64,000 nt of DNA, from positions 1 to 64,000 of the forward strand of contig WSUB01000054.1 of assembly GCA_019633425.1 (NCBI GenBank), given 5' to 3'. The number at the start of each line of letters is the position of its first letter. The stretch's first letter is position 1. Source of the DNA: Tulasnella sp. 424 (Eukaryota > Basidiomycota > Agaricomycetes > Cantharellales > Tulasnellaceae). The translations under genes were made by a program, and so were the position numbers. The notes below the pieces were generated by a model. That model saw only the letters and a program-made list of their open reading frames with translations, was not told where the DNA came from and searched no databases. Of this stretch, positions 45,867 to 60,989 are shown one piece after another.

Positions 45867-48800
45867 ATGGACACGTCAGGCTCTTTTATTGACATCCTCC
45901 TTCTGCGTATGACACTAACTCTGTAGTTTTCAGGAAAAAGCTCCACCGAGAACGACACAAACGGTGGGGAACGCCGAGCCCTTGGGTGGCTGAATGGTTC
46001 GCCAACACTGTTACCTTTTGCAAAACTCCTGAGGGAAAGAAGCTTTTCGAAGAATGGTGAGATATCGCATACCAACTCATGACCTCCGTCCAAATCTCAT
46101 TTCTATGCCAGGATTCGGGTCGAGCATGGGCCGGAACTCTTCGAGAGGAAAATGTCGGAGATTTACGCCCCACCTAGGCGGCGCTACGGATCATACACTG
46201 GTAACGCAAAGATGTGGAATTCTGCCGCTGTACGTGTTTGTTTATTCTTCTGGCTGCAAGGCGTCGTTGACCCATTTTACTCTACCTCCAACGAAGGTGG
46301 AACTAGGTACGCGTTTTTCATCTCCGACACGACCGCGGCTCTTCCCGAACGGCTTCCTTTAGGTGTATCAGATGAGTTTCTTAACGATGCTCATCGTTTT
46401 GTTGCCGATCAAAGACTATGTGAACCAGAGAGGACTCTGCCTCCTCCAGTTCGACGACGCTATGAATCATCATCTGATTGGATTGTGGTGGGTCCCCTAG
46501 CCTCCGCCCGAGGTTCCTTCACTTAACATGCTTTCCGTCCATCTAGCGTCGAACTGGTTCGTGTAGTCTCACCTGCTTTAGGTGCCTGCCTAATTCGAAT
46601 TCCCTTCGTATCAGACGCGTTGCTAATGGGCGCAAAAATCCCGCCCATACAATGGGATGGTGTGTAGACCGGATATAAATTCGACAGTGATGTCATACTA
46701 ACTCTTCTATCCGGAAATCTAAAAAGAACTTCGCCGGATCGCATTTTCGGAGTTTGTAAGCACTCGTTCCGAGTCCGCTATGCCCAGCGACTAGTTCATA
46801 GCAGCGCTTTCCCGCAGGATCATATTCGAGACCAAATGGAAGCTTGGCGTACTCAACCGGGCTTCTTTATTGAGGGGCTACGAGAGCGAGCAAAGAGTAC
46901 CATCTGTACCCCCGGCGATGCGGCGCCAGGCGACGAGTGGGGCCAAGCCTGCATGGATGCGATGAGGAGTCGCTTGCATCTCGCACATGTGAGCTCGGGT
47001 GTCTCCTTAAATCCAATCTGTGTTGACCAAGCACGTTCCGGGTCTGCAGACCCAATACGCAGCATGGTCGCAAGCCGCGAGTTTATTTGAAGACTTCGAC
47101 CGAATGGGTGCAACCACCGCACCTGCGGTTCTCAAAGTCATCAAGAAGGACGGTCACATGCTTGGTCGACTAGTCGCAGTGATCTGTGCAACAAAAGAGC
47201 TAGGGAGGTGGCAAGATGGCAAACTTCCCCAAGTATTGACGAGTAGCGAATACCTTCGTCCTTTCTTCCATCGTACTCGAGTGAGTCGGGTCCCGCTGTA
47301 CTTTCGTATGCCACAACCTCCTCGACTTGAAAGCCATGAACTTATTTTTGCGCATTCCGACTAGGACAAAACTGGTCTATCTAGGATATACACCAACGAC
47401 ACCTATGCGAGCCGTGCAGATATGAAGACTGGTACCATTGAGCTGTTTTTGGCGAATTGGCTCACAATTGGAGGCCATGGATCTGGAGGCGCGACGCTTC
47501 TCGCAGCGCTCCGGGAGCTAACGGTAAGCCCCGAACTAGGAGGTGAAAGGAGCTTTGTGGCTGACAGTACCCTGCTGAAAACCAGTTAGACCCCAGGGAA
47601 GCAGCGAAGGTCACTTCGGAGGCTCTTGACACAATTGGTGATTTCGGCCCTGGTCGGTGTGCTTGATGATCGTATCCCTAGAGACGTTGACTAACCTCGT
47701 TTCGGATGCAAAATAGTTACCGAGTTCGAAAACGCCTTCGAGTACTCTACATTTGCGGCTGAACTGTCTAACCTCGTTGAAGAAGCAAATCGCACCGGGA
47801 TGAGCAAGACATGGGAGTCGCTTTGCCTAGCCATCCCTCCCCGCAAATTCAGCAGCGAAGTCGATTGGATCAGAACTCGTTGTCCATCCTTCGCGGAATA
47901 TGAGCGACTCTACAGGCACCAATCTCTTACTTGGCTCAGCGTCATATGGCAAATTGAATTTCGAGACGGCCTGAAGATGCTATTAGATACGGATCAATTG
48001 GGAATGGAACATTACGACGGGATGTGGTTCACTTTGGACATGTTTCTCTGGGAGCAAGCAAAGTTATTGGAGAGAACATCAGGTAGTGTGGCAAGGCTAT
48101 ATGGGCTAATAGCACCAGACGATAAGAACAGACCTTTGGCCATGAGGAACTTCGTGGATGACGTGTTGAGATTTGTAGAGGAAGTGACGGCCAACGAGAG
48201 ACGGAGAATAGAGGAAGAAGAGTTGCGAGCGAGTTTCGTACAAAGTATCCCGACCGCGACCCCACAGGAATCCACGGCGAAGGCCCCGCAAAGGGGTGCA
48301 GAGGAACCACAGATCAAGGTCCGGAAAAGAAGGAAGGGGAAAGCGGCTTCGGCTCAACCAGAAGCGAACCCGACTACAACGGGAATATCCGAGCCGCATG
48401 CAGTACCGAATGCTGTTGAAAAGAAGACGGAAAATCGGAACTTGCCAGACTTCCTGCCGATGGGTTGGAAGCTGAGTCGGAAGACTGTGGACGTGAGCGC
48501 CCTTTTTAACTTGCATCCCTTTTAACTGCCTTACCGACTTGCTTCTATAGATCTTCCATCGTTTACTTGACCCCAAGGAAAAAAGCGGGCAAATGCGCTG
48601 GGCTGACTTCGAAACCGTAAGTCAAACGATGCTTTTGAGAGATAACGCTGCTAAACGGTGAACGCTGGTTTTTGTTATAGGCCATGCAACAGATTGGGTT
48701 CGATGTTATTCAAACAGAAGGCTCTTCGGTGCGATTTGATCCCCCGGCCAAACGAGCTCGTTCAATCACTTTCCACCGGGTAAGTACCTCGCTCTTTCGT

Positions 48801-49033
48801 GACGATCTCTTTTTGATGGCCGCATACTCTTTTTAGCCCCACCCGGATTCGACGATGACTCCCGATATAATTAGATTGTAAGAACCCTGCTTGATTCATA
48901 TGCATTAGGAATAACCGGTGCCCCATGCTTTTGTAGGGTTGGAGCACGATTGAAACGGTGCTATGGTTGGACAGCCGATGCCTTCACGGGTGAAGCTACA
49001 GACAACCTTAACGCAACGGGCTCAGGTACTTGA
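45867..49033 (+). CDS. Fungal protein with HicA-like C-terminus, copy 2
   Basis: The better preserved copy of a long, many-exon protein of a fungal family without assigned function. Exons read through cleanly: PELFERKMSEIYAPPRRRYG (~46130), VSDEFLNDAHRFVADQRL to RRRYESSSDWI (~46365-46485), MEAWRTQPGFFIEGLRERA, AAWSQAASLFEDFDRMG, LKVIKKDGHMLGRLVAVIC, IELFLANWLTIGG, WESLCLAIPPRKFSSEVDW, YRHQSLTWLSVIWQIEFRD and a charged linker. The C-terminal HicA-like domain reads MRWADFETAMQQIGFDV, SVRFDPPAKRARSITFHR, PHPDSTMTPDIIRLVGARL, CYGWTADAF, ending at 49033. The FHRPHP and GW..D.F positions correspond to the conserved core of this fold, which in bacterial HicA is an RNase; RNase activity here is unproven. 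The first coding exon is uncertain: the ATG at 45867 does not splice cleanly to the exon near 45930. Confidence 0.62.
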
Positions 49034-49849
49034 GTCGGATCGCTTAATCCTTCGGAATCTAGGTAGCGGCTATCTTAATCAAGACATATCGAGCAGATGC
49101 GTTTGTGTATCACGTTGAGCACTGCGCCCAATATTCAAGGACCCGAAAGCAAAAACGGCGAGGTAGCCTCAATTACTAAGAGCATCCACCGTTATAGACC
49201 GCAGTTGGCCCAGCAGGACCTCCAGATTGTGTTCTGCGGCTCGTCATTTGGTCTTATATTGTTCGGACAACCCATTAGACTGTTTCCGGCCAGCCTTGGG
49301 GAGTCCCAGATCGATTGCCCACCTTTGCAGCCGACGCTCTGCCTATTCAACCAATGGTTTGTGTACGCCCCAGCACGCTAGTGCACTGGTCATACACAAC
49401 AGCCATCAGGAATCAAGTTTTGTGGCCCGAGCTCCGAGCCTCGTATTCCAAGTTCTATGGAAGAAAAGGCCAGTTAAGGTTGTATGCCGTAAACTTATTC
49501 GACCAAACAAACAGCATGCTCCGGCCGTTCTAAACCAATAATTCGCTCAGAAACGGGGAGAAATTCCGCTATTTTCGCACCAAATATTCATACGACTTTA
49601 TTTCCTTCAGCTGGATCCCAGACGAAAATATGTGGCCTCGTGGGCGAAGCCTCTCCGGTGTCAGTACCGGTTGTCATTCCTACATCACCAACATCCCTCT
49701 TGTCTCTTGAACTCGACTAGGTCCTATTCCTCCTTACTCTACTCTACCTCATTCCTCTTCCCTCAGTATCAACGGTGACGTATCCAGCTCAACCTTTGGA
49801 CAGCCCTCAATTTCAAGAATCTATCTGTCTTTTTGTCGCACCCCGATCA
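49034..49849. other. Region after the tandem duplication, unresolved
   Basis: To ~49095 it matches the post-stop sequence of copy 1. A plus-strand open frame near 49315-49533 (RNQVLWPELRASYSKFYG, GQLRLYAVNLFDQT) looks protein-like in composition but matches no family I know and has no clear start. C-rich leader sequence precedes the ATG at 49850. Confidence 0.35.
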
Positions 49850-50278
49850 ATGTCGGCTGTTTACCCCGTTAGCGTCGTTATCGGTAAGTGCTCGCAACGA
49901 AAATAGTCACGCCCCCCACTCTAATAATTCATCAACTTCCTTCGGGCACTGTTAGGATCGTATATCGTCGTCGTTGGAGGGCTTTTTGTTTTGTTCGTCA
50001 GTGGTGAAACCGCATCCCTTATCTCCCGAGGCAACCAAACGAAACACGTCTCCCATCCGGTCGAGCACACAAGATGCAGATATGCAGACAGTGTTCAAGA
50101 GGCTCAGGAACATACCAGGTTTCATCATCAACCTACCCTCGCCATCCTCCGAGTCGCCTCCACCTTGCCGATCACTCAGGTTCCCACCACTCGTGGTCGT
50201 CATGGGCTTGGCCCCCAAGACCCAGTTAGAGCTGTCGCGTACCCCACTTCAGCTGAACAAACTCAGCGTTCAATCTAG
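49850..50278 (+). CDS. Small hypothetical protein with one membrane segment
   Basis: The ATG at 49850 gives MSAVYPVSVVI, an intron of ~70 bases (GTAAGTG to TTAG), then GSYIVVVGGLFVLFVSG, a likely transmembrane helix formed across the splice. A polar, His/Gln/Thr-rich tail (GNQTKHVSHPVEHTRCR) runs to the stop at 50278. The clean splice, the hydrophobic segment built across it and the C-rich leader upstream support a real gene, but no family is recognised. Confidence 0.42.
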
Positions 50279-52315
50279 CTCTTTACGGTATGTTTTTTTG
50301 GCTCGGTTTCAAGATCTTACACGAGATTCGAATCCTGACCAATCCCCTTCGACCTACGGGCTTTGTCATCTTTGACCTCGCTTATCTCATCTTGACCTCG
50401 CTTATCTCAGCACCCCCTTTCCCAAACGCCGCTAAAATATAGATCTAGCTCTCCAACCAAGTCTCTTGATTCGAATCACCCAGGTATCAATACATCGTTT
50501 GATTCCATCTTCCCAATAGTGTAGCTAAAGCGGCGGTGGAATCGCAGCAGAACGAAATAATAATAAAAACACTCCAACTCCCCACTCAGTATTTCTACTT
50601 TTCCCCCCAAGCCTATAATGCGCTTCTGTTCTTGATCTATTCCGTACCTCCTTTACTGTCTCCGTATACTATATTGGATTTCTGACGCATTGAGTGCATT
50701 CTCTCACCTCGGCCAGGCGGTAATCGACCGCCTTCGGGGTCGGCGATTCTTCAGGTTCGCTTTCAGTGCGGAGCCATTCTTGTAACACGTGCGGATCTAC
50801 CCGATTTCACCCACGACAGGCCGCCGGCCCGGGAATCATCAATAAAGGCATTCCCGTTATCATTCTCTTCCAAGGCGTGGCAGTCTCCCTAGTCTCAAGC
50901 TCCATTCCCAAGTCCTCTGAGCCGGTTGCAATAGTCATACAGTGCACGATGCTTTAAAGGACTACAGTGCCCCTAGCTGCTTCACTTCTGCCTTACAGGT
51001 CTTGGCAGGGTCCCGGACACTGATAATGGACTTTTCCCCCCGTTTTCTTGTGACCATTTCCCTATATAAAAGCAGGAAGGGATGCTTGCCAACGGAGAGG
51101 GAGTATGCACGAAAGTCGCCTTCGTGAGGCTCAGCGGCTACCAACCCGAGCTCTTTCCATAAGGCTTCGATTCATATGTTGTAAAAGGACAATCAACAAA
51201 CAGGGAGTCCTATCCACGTAAAAGCAAGTATCGTCGTGAGATCGTATAACCAGCTACCTTGGAGGTAGACGGCTGTACTTGATCGGAGTCGTCACTGGAG
51301 TGCTTCAATGCAGCAATTTCCACCACGCAGGGCTTTGGTACAAGTCTCCAGCCAACGAGATCTCTTCCATCACTCTCGGAGTCATTTATGGTTCGGGCAC
51401 GACGCTGATGCCGAATACCCTTGATGCGTTCATTTGGTCGGTGTGCAGCTTCTCTGAATGGGATTCGGTATGAGTCAAAAGCAGCAAGAACAACGTGCAC
51501 TATAGCCTCAAGGTATTCGGACAGCAAGATCACGGGCGTAGTGAGAAGCAAGGGCATGATGTGGAAACCCTCTTCCTCTGTCACAGTCGTTGGGCCGTCG
51601 AAAGACTTCTAGAACCGCCGGGAGAGAGAACTTCCCCCTGGACCACTCTCAATGAAGCACGGAATTCCGAGAGCCGCGATCCTCGCCTTGGGTTGCATCC
51701 TCGGTGCGGCATCGATATCCCATGGCCAGCAGGCCGGGCGAAAGCGATCGTGCCCGTCTTGAATGGTACCTTCTTCACGTACACGGTGTCGAAAAGCGAC
51801 CCCGTTCTGGGAGATCTGCAGTGATGAGAAGCGTCGACCGAGGTTGTGGGTGGCCTCGAACAGCTTTTTGACGTGTTCCCGAGGTTGAGTTGCGTTTGGG
51901 GGTGGAGAGAGCTCGAAAGGGGGAAAGGAAGCTGTGCGAAAGGGTCCACGGACAGCGAGAAGTGACGGAAGAGGACTTTGCCATCAAACACTTCCAACCC
52001 ACCTTGGAGCACCGCATGAGTCTTCTCCCAACTCTCGCTTATCAACGTAGACTACACTAATTAGAACAGCCTTGCAAGTCTCCTGCCATCTTTTCTCAAG
52101 TCTGCGTTTGGGGGTGGAAACATTTCAGTGTGGACTAGAGCGCTGTCCTCCTGAGCTCGTCGCAGGAAGCAGCCAAAGGCGGACTTGTGAACACAGGCAG
52201 TAATAGGCATATAGAGAGCCTTGACGGCTACGATGGTCAGTACACCTCCATGAAAACTCCTGTGTGGTTTCCAGGGCGCTCATGACGTTCTCACTTTTTC
52301 TTTTCAAATGACCAG
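50279..52315. other. Unresolved region, possible decayed or unrecognised gene
   Basis: Several medium open frames exist on both strands (minus 51581-52045 and 51210-51584; plus 51495-51824). None joins to another by convincing splice sites into a family I recognise. Features seen: TATATAA near 51062, and a near-palindrome GACCGCCTTCGGGGTCGGC near 50728. It may hold the 5' exons of the gene called from 52316. Confidence 0.3.
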
Positions 52316-54651
52316 GACGACCCCAACAGAGACCCTCGTCCGCGAAAACGATTTCGCTCTTCACCTCGACCTGTACAATATCAATACCCTCGACAGGATC
52401 CTGCCTCGGATACTGGCAGTCCAGGTCTCAGCACCAACATAGACCAAGGCACCTCACTCCTCCTGTCTGACACCGCGACTGGGTCCGATGGACTAGCTAC
52501 GAGGACCAGAACCAGAACTCATTCTTCAAGTCAAAGTGGGACCAGCGACGCGGCCTCGTCCACTGTCGACAGTGGCAGTTCGTCGACCGAGGCTGTGTCC
52601 GATTCCGGGGGTGTCACTGGAACAGCGTGTACGTACCGCGCTTGGCAATACGCTTCTTTGACTGCATTCGATTCTATTCTAGACGCTGATTTCTTATCAA
52701 ATGATCCTCTTTTTCCTCAGCTAATCCCACCGGGAGCTCTGCAGCGGACGTTCGAACTTCAACTGATGCTGCCAACTCCATGTCCGCCCACCAAACCAAT
52801 AACCACCAGCAACCGACTGTGTATGGTTTCAGTTTGATGTCTTAGGCGCGTTGGGGATGCGGTGCTGATGCGATGTTCGCTCATAGGAACGCCGTGCCCT
52901 CTAGTTTGTCGCCCACTTCCACATCCGCTTACACCAGCGTCTTGATTACGACAACCGCTACCATCAACGGGCATCTAACAACCGTACGTTCCACATGGCT
53001 CCGTTTTGACGCCCTGTAGACTGAAATGGTATTTCCGTGGCGTCAGTTCGCTACTCTCGTCCCTACCACCCTCTCATCCTTCCCTCACGACTCGTCACCA
53101 GCCCTCAAACCCCCAGCCGTCGCGGCAGCAGTAGTCGGAACACTCTTCGCAACGGCTCTCCTCGCTGGACTAGGTTTTTTATTCGTCAGACGCAGGAAGC
53201 AACGGAAGGCCAAAACTGCGCTGAACGCGGCTCGGAAGCACTCTATGCGCCGAGGGCGAAGAGTGCTCGATGACGACGATGGAGACGACGAAGATGGCCT
53301 TCCGATGCGGTATGCTGGAAGTGGGAGTGCAGGCAGCCACAGTCATAGCATGAGCACGTCGTATCAATACGGGGTCGTGGGTTCGCTGCCTCCCGGTTCG
53401 CCTACGAGAGGCGACAGCATACCAAGTTCAAGCTCATTCGGCTACAGTCGGAGTCAAGATGCCTTTTCATTCCAGCATATAGGCATGAACGAATTCTCAG
53501 GCAAGGACCCTTCCGAAGTTAGGAGGATTCGTGCGGGACGAACGGGAAGCAGTTCCGGATCGATCTTCAGAGAAGATTTCAACTCCGAGTCCCTTGGCGG
53601 CGCACGGCTCATAACGACAAACGCGTCTACGCCGCGGCCTTCGTCCATGGCTAGTAGTCCGAATTCACCGTCTCCGACTGACACGCCTACGCCCACCAGT
53701 AATCCTTTCGACAACGGATACTTCCCCCATAAGCGCTCGTCCACTGCCAGCTCATCAGCGCTTGGGTTATTAGAAGCTATCGGCGGTGTAATGCCCTCCT
53801 CGTCGTTGGAGGTGGTGAATATGTCTCGAAGCGCCAGCCCAGCGTCTGTCTATGAAGGAACGCAGCTCCCATACCGTGACCATCAACCAAAACGGAGTTC
53901 CGTAACGTCAATACGGACCCACTCACTCCCCTCACCAAAATCGACCTTACCTCTTACCGCTACTACAACCACCTCGGTAGCCACACCTTCGCGTGCACCA
54001 TCTATGACTTCGCCGGCAGGCGCTTTCCAGTACCCTCCCAAGAGTCGCTCGCCACCGATACCTCTCGCCCCAGTCTCCGGCCCTATTCCTAATATCACTA
54101 CCACCAGGACACGTTCTCCGCAACCCTTCCCAATCTCCAACCCATCGCCTTCGCCTAGACCATCAACTTCGCCCAGATCATCGACCTATGGGCCATACAC
54201 CCCCGGCTCACGAAACTCTCTCGGTCCTGGATCCCTTCCACCAGGCGCGGCATCTCCACCCGGTCCACTCGCGCGTACATCCATAATCGTGGACGAGCAA
54301 TTCGGAGTATCCGCGTCAAACGCCGGCCTTCCTCCTACAGATTACCATTACAAAATGCCTCCCAACCGTCGCCGATCCTCATCCGGTGCGACGTCTATCT
54401 CTCAGGCGATGCAATCTTCTCCCCAACCCCACTTTAATCCGAGCGATTTAGTGCCCGGACGAGAAAGGCCGAAGAGGAGAGATAGTTTTGTTTTGCCAAA
54501 TGTACCCGTTTCGGGGACTGGTAGTTTGAGGGACAAGGACAGAGGGGGTGGGGTTGATTTGAGGCCGTATTTGTCAGAGGACGAAGATGATGGGGTTAAA
54601 AGCGGCAGTGGTATTGAGAAGAGGAAACCGAGACCGTCGTCTTCGTCGTAA
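52316..54651 (+). CDS. Single-pass membrane protein with Ser/Thr-rich ectodomain and long Ser/Pro cytoplasmic tail (5' end missing)
   Basis: The open exon from 52316 is Ser/Thr-rich (TATGSDGLATRTRTRTHSSS, SGTSDAASSTVDSGSSST). Further small exons (NPTGSSAADVRTSTDAANS; STSAYTSVLITTTATINGH) lead through an intron ending at 53045 to ATLVPTTLSSFPHDSS. A transmembrane helix follows (VAAAVVGTLFATALLAGL, ~53125), flanked inside by RRRKQRK. The ~480-residue tail has RRGRRVLDDDDGDDEDG, then Ser/Pro-rich stretches with many SP sites, and ends KRKPRPSSSS at 54651. The layout resembles fungal cell-wall stress sensors (Mid2/Wsc type) or Axl2-like proteins: mucin-like outside, one helix, phosphorylatable tail. 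No WSC domain or signal peptide was found; the start must be upstream. Confidence 0.65.
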
Positions 54652-55422
54652 ACGCATTCCCTGATCAACTTTGCCGCCCTCCGCGCTGTTCCCCCTTTCC
54701 ACCACCCCGCTTTCTGTACCATTTACCCACCATACCTCCATCATTCACTAAACTTCATCGTATTCCGTTCTCCCCGTTCATCTTGACCGAATTGCATAAA
54801 CGTTCCCTTCTCTCTTTTTTTATTGGACTTTTGTTCTTGCTTCTTTATTCTAAGGGACGCTCGCTTATTATGACCCCCCTCCCCCCGCTGTGCGATTTTC
54901 CTATAGTACGTAAATCGTGTTCCCCTTCGTTTCGTGTATGTGCTTTTTTATGGTCTTTGATTCGTCATTCTTTTGCTAGTCATTTTTGCCCATGAGCTGC
55001 TGACCCCCAGGGTCGAGTCGAGTTGCATTGATGATTACATCCAGCGTAGTAAGCCCCTTTAGTGTACAGCACAAACGTCCAGACGTTTACATTCTTCCGC
55101 GAAGGAAACGGTCATAGAATATTCATAATAGACCGTCTATTGTTAATTCTTGCTCTTCGCGGTTCCTCCGTGCATGTATTTCATGAAGGCTGGCCTTCGG
55201 ATTAAGTGGGGGGCTATGCGCACTGCTTAGTTTCGAGGCAATTGGGGAATTTCTCTTTGCTGCCCACGTTCGAGACAACGGAAGAGCAACGTTTTCCGGT
55301 CTAAGCATAGAACCGATCAGACAATTATGCCCAGGATGGATTTGGTGCCCCGTTGTCGATATCAAGAAAGGAGTGTGATTCGGCTTGCGTATCTACGATA
55401 CCTAGATACAACGGCCGAAGAT
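54652..55422. other. Convergent 3' region
   Basis: T-rich 3' flank of the membrane protein gene, then ~300 bases without recognisable features before the stop of the GH12 gene on the other strand. Confidence 0.45.
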
Positions 55423-56693
55423 TTACAAGCACTGGCTGTAGAAGTCGTTCGAGTATGTGCAAACGTAAGGAGAGACGCAGGTAGTGGGACCAGTGTAGCC
55501 TGTTCCACCGCATTGAGCGTAGTGAGAAGCCTGAGCACCGGAAGCAGTGGTGGTGGTGGTCTTGGTGGTGGTCTTGGAGGTGGTAGTGGATCCTTTGGTG
55601 GTGGTGGTAGTCTTGCTGGTGGTGGTGGTACCAGATGATCCAGTGTTGACGACAGATGAGTAAGCGGTGGTAGTGAGGGTGGCAGAGCCGATGAAAGGTT
55701 CGGTACCGGCTTGGAGTTGGACGAGGTATTGGCTTGTGCTGATGCCTTGGTTTGCGGTGAGGTAGGTAATGAAAGGAAGGAGATCTTGGCTAAAGTTGGT
55801 GATTTCGGAAGGAGCGACGTAGGAGAAGACGGTCCACGTGCTGACGGTCCCCTTGAAGAGTTTCCAGGTGACGCCATTGACCTATGTCGCGTGGAATTGA
55901 TGTAAGTTTTCCGGTTACGGCGTTCCGGTATGGTAGCTCACAGTAGCAGTGCCAATTTGGCTACCGGCGGGACCAGCGCCACCACGGGAGCTGAGCCAGA
56001 TCATGCTGCAAGCACAGGCGTTAGTATCCAGAAACAGCGCGAATGGATGACACCAGAAGCCCTCACATCTCGTAAGAAGAGGTCGAGCTAGCGCCAGTGC
56101 CAGACGAAGAGGTCGAGAGCCACAGGTCATAGCTGACGTCGGCGACGAGGTCGGAGCTGGCGGAGGTGTAAGTCCACTTCCAAGTGGAGGGGATACTGCT
56201 GATAGTAGAGATCTGCTTCTTCAAGCCGACTTGGAGATCCAAGTTGGCGTCTGATTGTGCAGGAAACGGTTAGCACGAAAGATTCGATCCTGGTTTGACC
56301 AGCCAAAGGCACGCACAGCTCTTGACTTGATATGGACCTCCAGACCAAGAGTAGGTGGTCCCCCAAGCGACAGTGGAGCCAGACTGGCTAGTGGCCTGGG
56401 AGCACTGGGATCCTTCATGTCGGTGTCAGAATGCGTTCTCATTCCTGGGGTTTCTTGGGTCTTACCGGTGTATCCGCTCTCTCCCCAAAGGTTGTTTCTG
56501 CAAATCCGCATGTCAGACGGTGTTCTCGAATGCCGGGGCTCGAAGGGGCTCACTCAAGGTAATAAATGCCTCCCTCAAGCTCCGTGTCCCATTGGCCGCA
56601 GAGTTGAGTGAACCGCTTATCCAACTGGTTCCCTGGGAGAGCGAGGACGGAGGAGAAGGAGAGAGCACCAAAAGCGAGGGTGGCGAACAACAT
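55423..56693 (-). CDS. GH12 endoglucanase with C-terminal CBM1
   Basis: Secreted retaining beta-glucanase for plant cell-wall glucans. The ATG at 56693 gives the signal peptide [18 protein letters not shown]. The catalytic domain reads [68 protein letters not shown] and [36 protein letters not shown] carries the nucleophile Glu across an intron at ~56000-56065, and [14 protein letters not shown] near 55690 carries the expected second catalytic Glu. A Thr/Ser/Lys linker (~55540-55640) connects to CBM1 ([25 protein letters not shown]), whose four cysteines are present, and the stop at 55423. About six exons. It indicates a plant-biomass-degrading or plant-associated fungus. Confidence 0.92.
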
Positions 56694-57310
56694 GATGAGA
56701 ATACCGTTTGAGGGAACACAAATGCAGGCCAAGTGTTTCCGCTTTTTATAGGCACCAATCCAAGCAACGGACCACCCAGGCCCGGGCGGGGCGGCAGGCT
56801 GCGGTAGTAAGTTCCTGGAAGCACTCCATCCGACAACGGAGGTTTAAAGGAACACTTGGCTACCAACTTCTGCAGCACGCCCTCCCTCCTTCTGTCGGGT
56901 GCTAAAATCGTCGAGCCACTTGCAAATCCCGGCAGAGTTGTAAGCCGATTGGATGCAGAAGATCGCGAAATAGCGAGAAATACGCTGCCAGAAGACGATC
57001 GGCGAAAAATTGGCTCCAGTAGAAGGACTCGGGCCCGGAAAAGCTGTCCCAAAATAGGCAACACGACTTCGCCGAAGCCTGACAACAACGTCACGGCCCA
57101 CGGAGTTACTGAAATTGGACAATAAAGCGAGAGATGCGGGGGTAACTGGGAGGAATGGCGGGGGAATATCGCAGCGAAATTTGTTCAGCCGTATTCGCCG
57201 GGTGGAAATGCCGAACAACACGTGACGAGGACCACTGGATTAAGCAAAGTAATAGATCGAATAACAAAATGGGGGTGTCTAAGCCACAAAAGAATAGATA
57301 ATGCTCCAAC
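56694..57310. other. Spacer between GH12 promoter and Miro 3' end
   Basis: A CCCGGGCGGGGCGGC stretch near 56780-56795 and a TTTTTATAG element near 56742 lie just upstream of the GH12 start and could be promoter elements. Nothing else recognised. Confidence 0.45.
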
Positions 57311-60102
<2,792 letters not shown>

Positions 60103-60199
60103 CCCAAGAGGGCCTAAATCGGCCGTTGACAGATGTTTTAGTGGGTGTGGTGGTGGAGAAAAGAGATCGGCGGGCTTTCGCGTCGTCGGCTTGCTGAAC

Positions 60200-60980
60200 T
60201 GTGGCCAGGTGGCGACGGGGCGCTTTCAATGAAATATTCCCACCCAGGAAATATTCAAATGAGATATTGAAGACCTTGACTTCCTACGTTGCTACTTGGA
60301 ACTCCAAGAAGGAGGGAGGAATGGAAGGGAATTAAGCTGTTACTAGTCGTCGGAGGATGGGGGTGAGCTTCGGGCTTGCTTAGCTCAGCGTAGAAGTTCG
60401 GATGCGGCGTTTGGGTCCTCGGTGCGGTGCGACATGTTTCGAGACTTCCTCAAGGCTGTATATTCGGCTAGTGGTCCCGAGCCCCATCCATGTTCGTATG
60501 CAGAACCGATAGGTTATAGGTTTCTAGGGTATAAGTGGCCACTCTATAGGTAATTTTGTGGCTCGCATACCATTGATCTAGCGACTCGGAGGAATCTGCT
60601 ACGTTTCCAACATCGCCGCGGGGACCTCAGATATTTGCCTTTCATATCTACCGAACTCATACGATTCACAATTACATTCGAGTATCCGAAAGTGCTTGTC
60701 GTCCAAGGAATTTGCATCATGAACCCCCTCCCTAACCTCAGCGAATCGACCACCGCGCGCACTTGCATGATGACTTCGGGTGACTCATCCCCCCTCTTGG
60801 ACATCAATTTTGTGGTCCGAGCGGCTCGAGCACAAAACGCTGTACGTGTCCCCGATAAGCCGATCATTCACCAAATTAATCAAGAGAAGGGTACGTCACT
60901 TACAACTGTGAGTCGAGCACTGACTCTGGCCCAATGATTCTCCATCCTATGACAGAAAAACAGGTGAGGTGGATCCGGAT
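60200..60980 (-). repeat. Truncated copy 0 of the kinase/GYISR duplication unit
   Basis: Matches 61690-62530: the GCGCTTTCAA-GAAATATTCCC element, AGCTCAGCGTAGAAGTTCGGATG near 60385, and the ACGCTGTACG-GTCCCCGATAAG region near 60838. It contains only the 3' flank of the kinase-type gene, without the GYISR domain, and ends about 100 bases upstream of the Miro start. Open frames here are not conserved between copies, so it is probably non-coding. Confidence 0.65.
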
Positions 60981-60989
60981 CCAGGTTTA

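Noticed and set aside
50700..50790. tRNA-like or structured RNA element (GACCGCCTTCGGGGTCGGC, GGTTCGC)
   Set aside because: No complete cloverleaf can be drawn and the A and B box spacing does not fit; the palindrome alone is not enough.
51210..52045. Possible enzyme gene on the minus strand
   Set aside because: Neighbouring frames could not be joined by splice sites into any recognisable family; kept only as an unresolved region.
60635..60937. Plus-strand 100-codon open frame (and 61965-62267) as a gene pair
   Set aside because: The two copies of this repeat do not keep the same reading frame or protein sequence, so coding constraint is unlikely.
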